A stretch of DNA of 64,000 nucleotides from Pleodorina starrii (Eukaryota > Chlorophyta > Chlorophyceae > Chlamydomonadales > Volvocaceae): the NCBI GenBank assembly GCA_030267565.1, contig BRXU01000029.1:1223001-1287000 (forward strand). Direction: 5' to 3'. Made by a program: the position numbers and the translations under genes. Shown one piece after another: positions 1-12,472 of the stretch. The notes beneath the pieces were generated by a model. That model was not told the DNA's origin and ran no database searches. It saw nothing but the letters and a program-made list of their open reading frames with translations. Within the stretch, counting starts at the first letter, position 1. Every line of letters starts with the position of its first letter.

Positions 1-448
1 ATCTGGCCCTGCAGGATAATGTCCTGCAGCTGCTTGCCCTCGGGGCAGCCCGACGCGATGAGTGAGCGGATGAGCTCCCCCGCGCTGAAGAACGGCACGT
101 GGAAGTCCCGCGAAATGAGGTCGCACTGGGCGGACGGCGAGTCCAGGGAGGGAAAGACGCAGGCGGGAGGCACAAAACTTAAGAGCCGGACGGGCATGGC
201 GGCGTGACACCCCCTTCATTGCTGGGGTCCTTTCAGCGGTTCATGAAGTCGTGTTTGCGCCGGTTGAGGGGCGCGGATGCCAGGAGGGTAACAGGCGGAT
301 AAGCGGTGCTATGGGGAAGAGATGGCGCATAGGTGCGTTCGTGCGTGCGTGTGCGCCGACGTACCTGCGTGCCTTTGCCCGACCCGGGGCCGCCAACGAC
401 AAAGACCACCCGCTTATGTATTACGCCCTCCGATTGTGCGGGTGCCTC
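1..448 (-). CDS. Adenylate kinase / UMP-CMP kinase family, 5' part only (runs off the left edge)
   Basis: This encodes the start of a nucleoside monophosphate kinase, which transfers phosphate from ATP to AMP or UMP/CMP. Two exons can be read on the minus strand: 448-365 and 125-1. The first ends in the P-loop VVGGPGSGKGTQ and is spliced (CAG/GTAC at 365/364; acceptor CCCAG at 126-128) in phase 0 to CDLISRDFHVPFFSAGELIR. The joined GKGTQC and the SAGELIR segment are characteristic of the family; SAGELxR leans towards UMP-CMP kinase but adenylate kinase cannot be excluded. The acceptor before 448 (CCACAG) implies at least one upstream exon with the start codon that I could not identify. The NMP-binding and lid regions lie outside the window. 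Transcription diverges from the WDR3 gene. Confidence 0.8.
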
Positions 449-1370
449 CTGTGGATGGGCGGTAACACGTGAGCAGAGGTGAAGGCTGCGGCTCTCGCGG
501 GGGCTGGTGACCCGTGGTACACGCAGCCGGGGTTGCGGCTACACATATGCGCTGGTGCCCGAGGAGTTGACATTGTGATTGCAGACGACTTTTATGGCAT
601 GGACTGCCCGGTCGGCGCCACGTCAAGCTAACGGCACCCCGGTCGAGTTGCGCCGGTCGAGCGGAGCTGGAAAGGACAAGTTCCCACCGGTGCCGTCGCC
701 ATTTGTAGAGCCTGTGCCTTTGTTATCAGATGGCAGCTGCTCGGTCTCCCTGGGGCCAGGCCCTGCAAGCAGGCCAACCTGGTATTACTCAAGAGACGAG
801 GGCTGGGCAGCCAAGGAACAGCAAAGCCAGTGTGCCGTACCTTTACATTTGCTCGTATGCATCTCAGAAGGTTCCCTGTCCGGCACAATTGCCGCAGGCC
901 TGCCTCGCGAACCATGGACATGGGCCGCACACCTTGGGGTTGTGAGACAGCTCGCGCGCCGTGTTACCAGCGCTACCCTTGCGTCAATAGCTACTCTACC
1001 AATTATGAATTGGCAACGCTTGGGCTATTCCGTTGGCCTAACTTGCACCGTGCACGACACATTTTCCCCGTTGATCGGTACATGCGCGCGTCGTCCCGAA
1101 AAATGAGCCATTCGATAGGCGACGATTGGTGAATCTTCGTGCACCAATCACATTAGATATTTGCTGCGCGCTTTCCGTCCTAGCGACGGTTTTCAACGAC
1201 CTGACACCTGAGTACATAGACCATCCCTAACCTGCTCCATTAAAGCCTGCATGTCGGGTAGTACCTAAACTTAATTAATCACAGGATTCAGTGCTAGACA
1301 GCGCCGCCAAAACCTTCCGCCGCCGCACCGTCCGTAAGCAGCAGCTGCACGGCGTGGCGGAGGCGCAGAA
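449..1370. other. Spacer between divergent kinase and WDR3 genes
   Basis: This 0.9 kb should hold the unresolved first exon and promoter of the kinase gene (minus) and the promoter of WDR3 (plus). I see no frame with family resemblance here. The stretch from about 960 to 1290 is visibly richer in A and T than the rest, as expected of a promoter region, but I found no convincing TATA element. Confidence 0.4.
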
Positions 1371-4300
1371 ATGGTCAAAGCGTACCTTCGATACGAGTTC
1401 TCGTCCGCTTTCGGCGTTATCACCAGCTCCGCGAACCCTACCTACGATGCGAGCGGGAAACTCCTGTTCACCTCCTCGCTGGAGAGCATCTCCGTGTGGA
1501 ATGCGAAGCAAGCAAGCCTGGTGAGCTTGCTGGTGGTTGCGTTCCTGCGACGGAAGACCATACATCATCCGCCCATCACCTCTGCCGCCTGCCGGCCCTG
1601 GTCCACCCCCGCCCAACCTCCCGGCCGGCTCATCCACTCCCCGTCGCCACCACTTGCCAGCACAGCGGCCATATCCTAACACCCCACAGCCGAGTCTGTC
1701 AGACGGCAGTGCGTACAGCCCACGGCAGGGCCCGTAACCTCTCAACACATGCCCCCGCCTCTGTCGTCCCCTCGGCCCCCTCGCAGGTCCGGCAGATGAG
1801 CCCCGTGGTCGCTAGCACCAGCGCGGGCGCCGGCGCCAGTGCTGCTGGTGGCGCCGTTGCGGAGGTTACGGTGCTGTGCTGCTCCCCCAGCGGCCCCACC
1901 ATCGCCGCCGGATACTCGGACGGCACGGTGAGGCGCGGCACACCACACCCGGGCGGGGCCGTGGACTGGGGAGCAGCGCCCTAACGCCTACAGCAGCGGC
2001 CCATGCGCGTGGAGCGGAACGCCCACGGATCCCGCTGCAGCGCATGCCCCCTGGAGGGAGCTGGCAGTAGAGCAATCGACCAGGCCGTAGCGCGGGGGGC
2101 ATTGGTAGTTGCGCCCCCTACGCCACTACTGGTCCCCCTGTGGCCTTCCCTGTGCGGGCCCTGGCCCGCCACGGCCTACCTCTGGGGTCCCCCCCCTTGC
2201 GACACGCCCGCACCGTCCGGCCCCACCCGGACACCACCAACCGGTTTAACCTGCCCCGCACGCACGTTGCTGCCCGTGTACCCGCCGTCATCTCGGTCCC
2301 AACCCCCGCCACATGCCACCTCACCCGCCTCCCTCTCTCGGCCGCAGGTCCGGTTGTGGAACTACCAGACGGGCGACTGCTCTGTGACCTTCCGTGGGCA
2401 CAAGGTGAGGCGGGGAGTGCGGGGGTTGCGACACAAGACAGGAACGAGCCCGTAGCAGAAGGATAGGTACGACGAGGGCAAATTCCGGAGCACTGGGCTC
2501 CATCGGAGGAGGATGGAAGGGAGGACGGTGATGCCATCGCGTCGGTGTTGTTTCTTGGCCTGCAGCAGACCCCTTGACACGGTCGCGGCCGCCTCTTCCC
2601 TTCCGCTCTTGGCCTTAACTCCCATCTCACCCTGCCAAGCCCGACTCACGTTTTCCCACCGCACCCGTATCCCCTGCCTGCGGCTCCGCCCCTGCCCTCG
2701 TGCCCTGCCCCGCGGTCCTCATGTCCTGCTCCGCCCACCAGACGGCCGTGTCCTGTCTGCGCTACAACGGCGGCGGGTCGCTGCTCGTCAGCGGCGGCCG
2801 GGACACGGACCTCATTGTGTGGGACGTGGTGGGGGAGACGGGGCTGTACCGTCTGAGGGGACACAAGGACCAGGTCACGGACGTGGTGAGCAGCACGGAC
2901 GGGGATGGGAAGGGAGGAAGGGGTAGGATCGTAGGAAGGACGAAGCGCATCGGCTGGGGAGGGGGAGGAGGACCAGCGTGTGGGCACGGGGGATGAGATG
3001 GAAGGAGGGAGGCAGGAGAGGTCGCGGCAGGAGAGGCGGCGGCCCGGGGGCTGTGGAGGTGGTTGGTCTGTGGCTGGCTGGTTCGCTACGATGTGGAGGA
3101 GATGCGGTGTGGGAGTGAGTTTAGCTCGAGCGGCCGGGCCAGCACGTGCTCGGAGCGCTGGTCCGAGGGTGCCGGAGAGGTGGCTCGAGCTGTCCATACG
3201 GGCAGTGGTGGGGACGTCCAGGGGCGGGAAGGAGGGGAGGAGGAAAGCGGCAGGGCGGGAGGCGTGGAGACACAGCCACACCACGTGTCTGTGCGCTCCT
3301 CGCCAGCAGGCACACGCACACGCGGGGCGACCCAGCACACACGCCACTTCCTTATCGCGCACGCGCTCGCGCAATCGCAATGACCCGCCCCCGCAGGCCT
3401 TTCTGCCCGGGCAGTCTAAGCTGGTGTCCTGCAGCAAGGACGGTCTGGTCAAGGTGTGGGACCTGGACACGCATCACTGCTGTCAGACGGTGGGGGGCCA
3501 CAAGGCCGAGGTCTGGTCGCTGGACGTCAACCCGGCGGGGACGAGGCTGGCCACGGGCGCCACGGACAACGAGATCCGGGTCTTTGCCATCAGGTACCGG
3601 GTACGAGCCCGGGCGGGGGCGGACCGGGCTCCAGCCGCAGCTGCGCAGCCTCCGCCGCAGCGAGGCGGCGAAGGGAGGGGCGGGTTTGCCATGATAGCGG
3701 TGTCGCGAGTGGGGAGAGGCGTGGTCGGGCCCGGGACGGGATGCGAGGAGGGCGCTCAGGGCATCGGAAGCAATGGCACGGCCGCTTCCCATTCCGAATG
3801 CTGTTGCTGCTGGAAGACATGTGTCGTGACTACGCGGCGGTAATCTTGATCGCGTGTGTTCCGTCTGCTGGATGGCGTCTGCAGGAATCCCGAGGAGGCG
3901 GCGGCAGCGTTGGCGGCGGATGCGGCGGGGGGAGCCGGCGCCGCGGCCGGCTCGGAGCGGGACCACACGGTATTGGTCCCCATGGGCTCGGTCCGCCGCG
4001 GGGCAGCCTCACACGAGCGGGTGGCGATGCTGCGCTTCAGCGGCGATGGGGAGTGGCTGGGGGTGCAGGGCGCCGGCAAGGGGCTGGAGCTGTTCAGGTG
4101 GGAAGGGGGGGGGTTAGTGCGGGCGGTGCCGCTTGCGGGCTGCTGCTGCTGCTGCTTGTCGGCAGCTGCTGCCGTTGGGAAGGGGCTGCCGCGCTCCCCC
4201 TTCCCCCGCTGCGGCGCAGTCCTTCTGGCGTCCTTTTGCTATCCGATGCGGCTACACGCGCCTACAGTCACTGGCGCCGCGCGGCGTCTGTTTGGCGCAC

Positions 4301-6967
4301 GGCCGCGGCCGACCCTCATCGCACCGCGTCGCACGAGAGTGCTGTTGCTGAAGGGAGGGCAGTGGGTGAGAGATGTGTGGATGTATGTATGAATGTACAC
4401 AACGTCAACGTCGTGTGGACGATGTACGGCAGGGTTCGCGACGAGGACGAGGCGCGCAAGAAGCTCAAGCGGCGGCGGAAGCGGCGGAAGGAGAAGGCGA
4501 CCAAGAAGGCGGCGCAGAAGGGCGCCGCGGCGGCGGACGGTGGGGCCGCCGGCGGCAGCGACAACGAGGAGGGGGAGGGGGCCGGCGGGGCGGAGGGCGA
4601 TGACGAGGATACCACCAAGGTGCGGTGAGGGGGGGCCGGAGCGCCTCTGGATGCGACTCCTGGGCCCTTGGGTGGGATTCGATGACCGATCTAGTCGCGT
4701 GTGTGTGTGCTCGGGAAGGTGTAAACTGGATGACCCATGGGTCGGCGACCCGTTTCCGCGGCTTCTCCTCCACGGGTAGCCGACCGCGCCGCGCCGTCCT
4801 AGTCGAGCCGTTCTTGGCCACAAGCCTCGGCTTGTGAGAACCGCTGTGGACGCTCTTCCTCATCGCCGCCTGCGGCCCTTCCTGTCACGTCCCAATGCGC
4901 CTGGCTGGAGTCTGATTTTGCAAGGCCGGGCATGACGAGACACGGTATGTCGTCTCGATGATCGATCAGCGTGTTGACCCCCGGGTGCCCGGTGCCTCGC
5001 AGGCCTCTGATGAGCTGGAGGCGGTCCAGCTGGTGAGCTCCAAGGGCGCCAAGATAAAGGCGTTTTGCTTCACTCCACCCGCCGCGAAGCTGCCGGCCGG
5101 GGTGGCCTGCCGCCTGGTGCTGTCGCTGTCCAACAACTGCATCGAGGTGGGGGCGGGGTGTGAGGGTGTCCAGAGTGTGGGCTGGAGGATCTCGGCGCGT
5201 GTGCCAACTGCCAAGTAAACGCAACGAAGGAATGAAGGGAGTGCAAAAGTCCCCCCTCCCTCCCCGCCCGTGCCTCCCAAACGCGCCGCTGTGCTGACCT
5301 CCGCGTGTGCTCTGCTCGCCCCACTGCGTCCCCTCTCCTCCGCTTGCGGGCGCTGTAACCTTAGCCCTACCGCTCGCTTTCCCTCCCCGCCGCCTCTCCC
5401 CCTTTCGCCGCCCACAGCACCCCTCACCCCGCTGCCGCTCCCCCGCGCCGCCCCCACTCCCCCCGATTTCCCGCGTTTTAACTCCCGACTTCTACCCCCC
5501 CTCCGAACGTTCCCAGGTCGTCAACATCTCCTCCGAAACCCACGATTACGACACCGCCTCCCGCATCGACCTGGGGGGCCACCGCTCCGACGTCCGCGCG
5601 CTGGCCCTCTCCGCGGACGACTCATCGCTTCTGACCGCCTCCTCGGCGGCCCTCAAGCTATGGAATCCGCGCACCGGCGCCTGCCTGGCAACCATGGACA
5701 GCGGATACGGGCTGTGCGTGCTGTTTGCGCCCGGGAACAAGTTTGCGGTGGTGGGGACCAAGGTGGGTGGGTGGGGGTGGGTTGGGTCCCCCGTCCCCGC
5801 AAGCCCCCGCCCTCTATTGCCCCCCCCCTCGCCGCTCCTTCACTCGCGCCTTCACTGCCCTATTTAATCCCCCCTCCCGCCCCTCCATCCTTCGTCAACG
5901 TCCAGTACCGTAAACGTGGACAAGTAGCCTCACACGGCAAGAGGCCCCAAACGCCCCTCAATCCTAACGGTACCTGCGCTAACGTCGACGCATCTCACTC
6001 TCCGCCCCTCTCCTCCCCCGGGCTCCGGCCTATACGTGGATAACCCCCCCCCCCACCTCCCTCCCTCTCCCGCTTCCCCAGGAGGGCACCCTGGAGGTGT
6101 TCGATCTGGGTGCCGCCACCCGGGTGCATGTGGAGGAGGGGGCGCACGGAGGCGCGGTGTGGTCGCTCACGCCGCTACCCAACAAGACCGGCTTCTTCAG
6201 CGGAGCGGCGGACAAGACGGTGCGTGCGCTCTCTCTCTGGCTTGGGCTTGGGCTCTCCTTTCCGGAGAGGAAAGGGGAGGAGGTTGGGGGAATTGGTTGG
6301 CGGATCTCGCCCTCCCGCCTGTCCTTCCGGGTGGGGGGGAAGTCTGAAGCGTACCATTCTACCATAACGACGACAACAACAATCGCCCGCCCGCCCGTCC
6401 GCCCTGCCTGGGTGCCCTCCCCGCAGGTGAAGCTGTGGCAGTGGTCGGTGGTGACGCTGCCCGGTGGCGCCAAGTCGCTGCGGTTGGCCCACGTGCGCAG
6501 TGTGGCCATGGCGGATGATGTGTTGGCGGTGCGGGTCAGTCCGGATGGGAGGCTGCTGGCGGTGGCGCTGCTGGATGCAACGGTCAAGGTGAGGAGGGGG
6601 GTGCGGGGGGAGAAGGGGGTGGAGAGGGGGTGGGTGAGGGCTGGGGCTGCGGCGCGGAGGGGCGGAGGGGCGGCGGCGGGCTACCAGGGGAGGCGTTGGG
6701 GGTGGGCAAGGAGCCCTCGGATGTCACCCGAGGGCAATATATATGTGTGTATAGAGCAATGGCACGCGGCGCAGTGGTTATCGCCTCCGCAGCGTTTCCG
6801 CGCCCCCGTGTGTTGCAGGAGAGGGAGAGGGAGAGAGGCGCTCTGCGGCAGCGCAGTACCGCGTGTGTGTCTACCTGCGACTGCCCCGTATGGGTCCAGG
6901 GCGTTGGCAGTTGCGGAGCTTGTTGGCCCTTGTTCTTAGTCCCTCGCTGATCCTCTCCCCCTCTGCG

Positions 6968-6999
<32 letters not shown>

Positions 7000-9147
7000 C
7001 CCGCCGGCCGTTCCAACCCCCAACACGCGCCACCGCCCCCTCCTCACGCTCCGGCCCGCGCCCCCCCCCCCGCAGGTGTACTTTGCCGACAGCATGAAGT
7101 TCTTTCTGTCGCTGTACGGCCACAAGCTGCCAGTGCTGTGTATGGACATCTCCTCCGACTCGTCCATGCTGCTGACCGGCTCATCGGACAAGAACATCAA
7201 GGTGACCGGAGAGGGGCGGAGGGGCAGAGGCCGGGGGCGGGTGGGTAGAGATTACCAGTCCAGTCCAGTCCAGGGAGGGGGACCAGTCGGCCGCTCCATT
7301 GTGGGGGGTCCGGCTCCAGGAAGGGTAGGGACCGAGGCGGGCGGTGCGCTGCGAGAGCCACGCAGCGCTGCGTCGCGTCACGGGTACGACTGTGAGCACC
7401 CCCTGGAGGAGTACGTGGGCGCCCATTGCACCACCGGCGCCGTCACACGCACCACACCGCACCGCTCCCCCTGCTCCCTCTCCCCTGCCTCCTGCACGCA
7501 CGCACAGTTGACGCGTATGCGCATACACACCGTGTGCCCCAGCCTCCCCCGCGCCCACCCCCCGCGCCCCACCGCGCGCCTCTCCACCCCCTCCTCTCCC
7601 CCCTCGCCCTCCCCTCCCGCCCCGCAGGTTTGGGGCCTGGACTTCGGCGACTGCCACAAGTCCCTGTTTGCACACGGCGACGCCGTCATGTCTGTGTGCT
7701 GGGTCCCCGGCACCCACTACGCCTTCACCGCGGGCAAGGACCGTCTGCTCAAGTACTGGGACCTGGACCGCTTCGAGCTGCTGCTGGAGCTGCCGGGCCA
7801 CCTGGGGGAGCTGTGGTGCTGCGCAGTCAGCCAGTTCGGGGACTTCGTGGTGACAGGTGAGACGTGAGAGGGTTTAGGGTAAAAAGAAGATACCGCAGTG
7901 GAGGGGGCCGGTGTGGGGGGTAAAAAGAAGATACCGCAGTGGAGGGGGCCGGTGTGGGGGGTAAAAAGAAGATACCGCAGTGGAGGGGGCCGGTGTGGGG
8001 GGTAAAAAGAAGATACCGCAGCGGAGACGGAGACGGCGTTAGCGAACGGACGGTGTGGGGGAAGGAGGGAAGGAGGAAGGATGTCGCAGCGGAGGGGCAG
8101 GGGACGCCGAGGGAGGGAGCGGGCCGGGCTGGGCGGTCGGTGATGGTGGTGAACTGGTGATGGAGGGTGGGGGTCTTACAAATCCCTGCCCGTGCCAGTG
8201 CCAGTGCCCGTGCCAGTGTCAGGGCGCTCTTACAAGCGCCTCCCACGGAGCCCCTCCCTCGCTCCCTCCCGCACGATTGCCTACGGCCCCTGCCCTTCCC
8301 CCTACCCCAGCTCCTGCACCACCTTCCCCCGTCTCACCTTTTCTTACCCACATTCTGCCCCTTTCATCCTGCCCCTTCCATCCTGCCAGGATCCCACGAC
8401 CGCTCCATTCGGCGGTGGGAGCGCACCTCTGAGCCGTTCTTCGTGGAGGAGGAGCGCGAGCGCCGACTGGAGTCCCTCTTTGAGGCGGACCTGGAGACCA
8501 CCGCCGCGGACCGGGACGCCGCCGCGGGCGCCGCACCCGCCGCAGGAGGCGGCGATGCCGCCGCGCCGGCGGGTCGCCGCACGCTGGAGGCCGTCGGCGC
8601 CGCTGACGCCATCATTGAGGCCCTTGAGGCGGCGGCGCTGGAGCTGGAGCGACTGCGTACGGCAGACAAGGAGCGCGCGGAGGCGGCGGAGGCGGGGCGG
8701 CCGCCGCCGCGGGCGCTGCCTCCGAACGCCCTCATGGGCGGCCTGGCGCCCAGCGCCTATGTGCTCAAGGTTGTGGCGGGGGTGCGGGCGAGTGAGCTGG
8801 AGCAAGCTGTGATGATGCTGCCATTCGCCGATACGCTGCGGCTGCTGGGCTACCTGCCTCGCTGGCTGGAGGCTGGCGGCCCGGCGGTGGAGCTGACGGT
8901 GCGGTTGGCGGTGCTGTTGGTGCGGCTGCATCAGGGGCAGCTGGTGGCGACGGCGGCGGCCCGGCCGGTGCTGCTGGCGCTGCAGCGGCAGCTGCGGCGG
9001 TCGGCGCAGGGGCTGAAGGATGTGGTGGGGTTCAACCTGGCGGCGATGGGGCACCTGGGGCGGAGGGCGCGGGAGCGGGAGGGCGTGACGGAGGCGGACG
9101 GGGTGGCGCCGGCGAAGCTGCAGCTGCTGGGGCCGGGCGCGGCGTGA
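1371..9147 (+). CDS. WDR3 / UTP12, WD40 protein of the small-subunit processome
   Basis: UTP12 (yeast Dip2, animal WDR3) is a nucleolar component of the U3 snoRNP/UTP-B complex that processes 18S pre-rRNA. Fourteen exons join in phase: 1371-1520, 1787-1927, 2348-2404, 2742-2885, 3397-3593, 3885-4097, 4433-4619, 5003-5146, 5517-5762, 6082-6219, 6427-6588, 7076-7201, 7628-7856, 8390-9147, giving about 963 residues (human WDR3 is about 943). The N-terminus MVKAYLRYEFSSAFGVI and repeats such as VRLWNYQTGD, GHKTAVSCLRY, LVKVWDLDTHHC and GHKAEVW are WDR3-like; a Lys/Arg-rich stretch (KKLKRRRKRRKEK) sits between the two propellers; the last exon carries SHDRSIRRWER, an acidic linker and the helical Utp12 domain ending DVVGFNLAAMGHL. 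Exon 7 uses a GTGCGG donor to keep phase. Start is the first in-frame ATG. Confidence 0.93.
6967..6997. repeat. (CA)n microsatellite in a WDR3 intron
   Basis: A dinucleotide run with one G interruption lies in the intron before the exon starting at 7076. Confidence 0.95.
7879..8042. repeat. 41-bp tandem repeat, four copies, in the last WDR3 intron
   Basis: Four near-identical copies start at 7879, 7920, 7961 and 8002 (period 41 bp). Each begins GTAAAAAGAAGATACCGCAG, and the fourth decays after this block. There are no spacers, so this is a plain minisatellite. The core is shared, on the opposite strand, with sequences near 48,898 and 56,105. Confidence 0.9.
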
Positions 9148-10025
9148 GAGGGGGGCGGAAGGCGGGGGGTGCAGGGGGCTTGGGCCTGGATGTGATAGGG
9201 GCGGTAGGGGGAAGGTGTGTATGGGTGTGTGGGGGTGGGGGCGTGAGGGTTGGGAGGAGGATTGCGGCGAGTGGATGAGGATGGAAAGAAGCGACGTTTG
9301 TGACCATGCGGGTGGGGGGGATTTGCGCCCTTGCGTCGGCGTGTTAGGAGGTCGGAGGTTGGAGAAGTGCGCTGGCGGATGCATACGGGCAGGTTTGTTA
9401 CTTACCGTTGTTCACGGCATGGGAGCACAGGGGATGCTTGACTTGACTGCACCTGTGCGCAACTGGCCGGCAGGCAATACCAGGGCAAGTTGATGGACAA
9501 GCGGCCATCAGCACGCAATTATTATGTGCGAGTCGATACTTGTAAGGAACTTAGTTACACATCATGGAAGAACCTGCGAGAGAGTTTGCGTGTCGGTTTC
9601 CTTGGCCGTTTCCTTTCCGCAAGTCCGCTCGTACAAACGGTGGCCATAGGCCGTTGGCCCGTTGCACGTTGGTCCTCAAGATGATATCGCAGTCAATGAT
9701 GAGGATCGTCGCAAGGCTGTGGTCCAGAACGTAGTCGTAGTGATTTTTAAGGTGGACATAACAAGTCATTAGAATAAGCTGCGTGAAACGCCATGCTCTC
9801 CGTGCGGTTGACAGATGGGGTTGTGTCCCTTTTGGACGAGGCCGCCAGCTGTTCAGGAATATCAGAAGTCAGTACATAGAGGAACGCCAATCCAGGTCTG
9901 TACCAAGATGACGAGCTTTGTTGTGCGGATGTGAGCGCAGAAAGTGAAAGCGGATGCGGAACGACTGCGAGGAGCAGGCAGCATTCCATGGGAGGATCTC
10001 AAATGCATCGCGTCAGAACTTAGGT
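9148..10025. other. 3' region of WDR3 and spacer
   Basis: The first 250 bases are G-rich and look like 3' UTR. A TGTAA motif at 9541-9545 could end the WDR3 transcript. Beyond about 9,480 the sequence becomes AT-richer, consistent with the promoter or 5' exons of the downstream Vma12-like gene. No other gene is recognisable. Confidence 0.4.
9541..9545 (+). terminator. Putative polyadenylation signal TGTAA (WDR3)
   Basis: TGTAA is the usual green-algal poly(A) signal. This copy lies about 395 bases after the WDR3 stop codon. Confidence 0.4.
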
Positions 10026-11274
10026 ATGAAAGCTGTCGCAACTCCTGCGCGCAAAGGGGAGGGCCCTCAGCCTTTGCAGTTTCCTTGTCGCAGAAGAGCG
10101 AACCCGGAGAAACCGATTTATCTACATCAATTATGTTCACATAAAGATGTAGAATATCCAGCGCCTCCGCCAAAGGAGAAGAGCCCCGAGTTGCAGGCTC
10201 GTTTGGCGCGCTTGCAAGCAGAGCTGGACAACAAGCGGTGCGTGTGACCATGTCAGGGTGTCGTCCAGGCCACTGCATTGTGTGTAACGGGAGTATGGTG
10301 TCTGCAGGTACTCAGACATGGTTGCGGACATTACCGAGAGCGAGCGCAAAGCCGAGGAAATGCGGAACTCAATCCTTCCCACTTCACGGTTACAGCTTTC
10401 GTTTGGGGCGCATGTGCTTGTGACCATGTTCACCTTCTGGGCTGTGGCGTACTACGGCAGCAAGTTCTACCTGTCGTACGACGAGCTCTGGGTACGTGGG
10501 TACGGAACTGGCTGCGCGGATCAAACGGGCCTGGAATTCTCGCACCGGCTTGCGGCGTCCAGTGGGAATGTCATGGGGAATGCTCCGTTACCCTCAACCT
10601 TGAAGTGGCCCTAGGGACTGATCAGCGAACAGTGACACGGCCAGCACAGTCACCATGCCCTTGACACGCGGGGCCCCTGACATGTACGGGGTGAAACACT
10701 TTGCCTTAACTTGAGTTCATTCCTTGCCCCCTTCACACTGATTATTGCCGACGCTCGTTCGTCATCCGTTGATAGGCGGGTCTGGCTGGCGCGCTGGGCC
10801 TCACCGTGGGGCTACTTCTTGAGACGCTGCTGCTGATTATCCGGAGCAACAGGCTGGTGCCGCTGGAGGAAAGGTGTGATTGGGACGGAAGACGAGAAGA
10901 GTGAGGGTTGAGCGCCACCCTGGGGCACCTGACACAGGCGCCTTAATACGGCCTGTAGCCTCGCCTTTCGTCCATGAAGTCAACCGTCACGAGTTCCGTA
11001 AGCGATACGGCATACGGTGCCCCGTGTCTCCCGGGCCGGAAACACCACATGCATTCCCTGTCAATGGGTTGTGCCCTGCTGCAGGATGCCGGAGCTGTTT
11101 GATACGGCCAAGGTGAAGGAGGCGTACGAGCTGGTGCGGCAAATGAAGCAGGCAGAGGCGCAAAAAGGCAAAGGCAAGGCGAAGCAGGGAGCCAAGGCGG
11201 CCAAGCTGCCGCAGGCTAAGGCTGTGGAGGAGCAGCCCCCGGCCAGCGATACCGAGAGCAAGAAAGTGCGGTGA
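10026..11274 (+). CDS. Vma12/TMEM199-like V-ATPase assembly factor
   Basis: Vma12/TMEM199 proteins sit in the ER membrane and help assemble the V0 sector of the vacuolar H+-ATPase. Exons 10026-10237, 10308-10491, 10776-10873 and 11085-11274 join in phase to about 227 residues, the family's normal size. Visible are IYLHQL, a helical segment ELQARLARLQAELDNKRYSDM typical of the family, then two membrane spans: about LSFGAHVLVTMFTFWAVAYY and AGLAGALGLTVGLLLETLLL. The last exon is a hydrophilic Lys-rich tail (KGKGKAKQGAKAAK) ending KKVR. The start is uncertain: an in-frame ATG at 10026 is used, but GTATGA at 10024 could instead be a donor spliced to the acceptor TCGCAG ending near 10095, with the start further upstream. 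Confidence 0.78.
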
Positions 11275-12472
11275 AGCGTTGGCAGGTCCGAGCCTTTGGT
11301 ATGGAAACTAATGTCATTACATCCGGCAGCTGTCTTATGAAACGTGACCGGGGGACGGTGGACCGGGTCGGGTGCAAACTTAAAAGTGCGCAAGCGCCTG
11401 GGGTGGGGTATATATGCTAGCAGCCTGGGCGGCATACGGTTTGCTCTGGTTCGATAGTGGCTGTAAGGAGCAGCGCTTTCATTCGGTGTAGCACCAGGAC
11501 AGGTCCCAACGGAGCCGCTGTTACCTTGTCGTGATCAGAGTTCGCTGGACCCCATTCGTACCTGCCCAACGTTGCGCTTGTTATCCGACTGAAGCGGTGC
11601 CCGACCTCACGGGGAACAGGCCATCTGATAAACCTGATCGGACATGGCACAGATGTGGGTCCCTCGCGGTTTCATTGTTAGGTTTTAGGGTTTGACTGCC
11701 GTTGACTTGGCACGAGATGAAGGACAAGGACACTTCGTGGGCAATGCCGGCATTCTTGTTCAAGAATGATTCACTGACGACAGTTAACATCATTGCCCCG
11801 AGACCACAACGGAAACGTTTGTGGCAGGATCGACTGCGGACGAACCCCCTCTGATTATATGGCAGAATGTGTGTGAAGGATGCAAACCCAGGACGCCTTG
11901 GCGAAAGAATGTCAAACGCAATTGCCCCATAGAGTTAATAGGGGTGCTCCATAATAGACTCCCCCACCTGTACATTCGCTCTTTGCAGAGTAAGGCATTT
12001 CAAGAATTCTGTGGTCGTCTAGCAGACAGTTGGTGCTCGGAAACCTTGTTTGCGTAGCGCCCTCTGCCCCCGCCTGCCGCCCCGCCGCCACCTGGGTTCC
12101 CTGGAAGTTACGCAGCTTCAACTCCTAGCGCTGCAAGCACCTTTGACTGAAACGTTACGTTTGTTGTCGGGGCGCCTTCACGCACAGCATCAAGGCACCG
12201 TGGGGCGTCCGCTGACTCCGAGGCGCCCCACATCTCGACTCAATTACGCCACCTGGGACTTGAGCGGTACCCCGCTGCATATGGCACCCCACCTGACACC
12301 AGCGCGGCGGTGGCCCCTGTGCCGCCAAGCGTGCCACCGATTTGAAATAGAGGCTCTGACGCAAGTGCCGCTTGCTTAAGACTGCAATGGAGCGCACACT
12401 TGCCACTCAAACCCGATCAGAGAAGGCACCCTAAATGGCCTGAGCGTCCCCCGAAATGTAGTGATAGCAAGG
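11275..12472. other. Convergent spacer between Vma12-like and KAS genes
   Basis: This 1.2 kb lies between the 3' ends of two converging genes. It holds a TGTAA at 11462-11466 for the plus-strand gene. A TATATAT stretch near 11,409 and the sequence GGTTTTAGGGTTT near 11,680 (one telomere-like unit) are visible. No coding sequence is recognised. Confidence 0.5.
11462..11466 (+). terminator. Putative polyadenylation signal TGTAA (Vma12-like gene)
   Basis: The motif lies about 190 bases after the stop codon, a typical distance for volvocine 3' UTRs. Confidence 0.5.

Noticed and set aside
4620..4624. Alternative donor GTGAGG after AAGGTGCG for WDR3 exon 7
   Set aside because: It matches the donor consensus better than GTGCGG but would put the next exon (ASDELEAVQLV) out of frame.
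6736..6752. TATATAT element near 6,740 as a promoter
   Set aside because: It lies in the middle of a WDR3 intron between exons that join in phase; nothing suggests a transcription start there.
7879..8042. Possible CRISPR-like array
   Set aside because: The four 41-bp copies are head-to-tail without unique spacers and lie in a eukaryotic intron.
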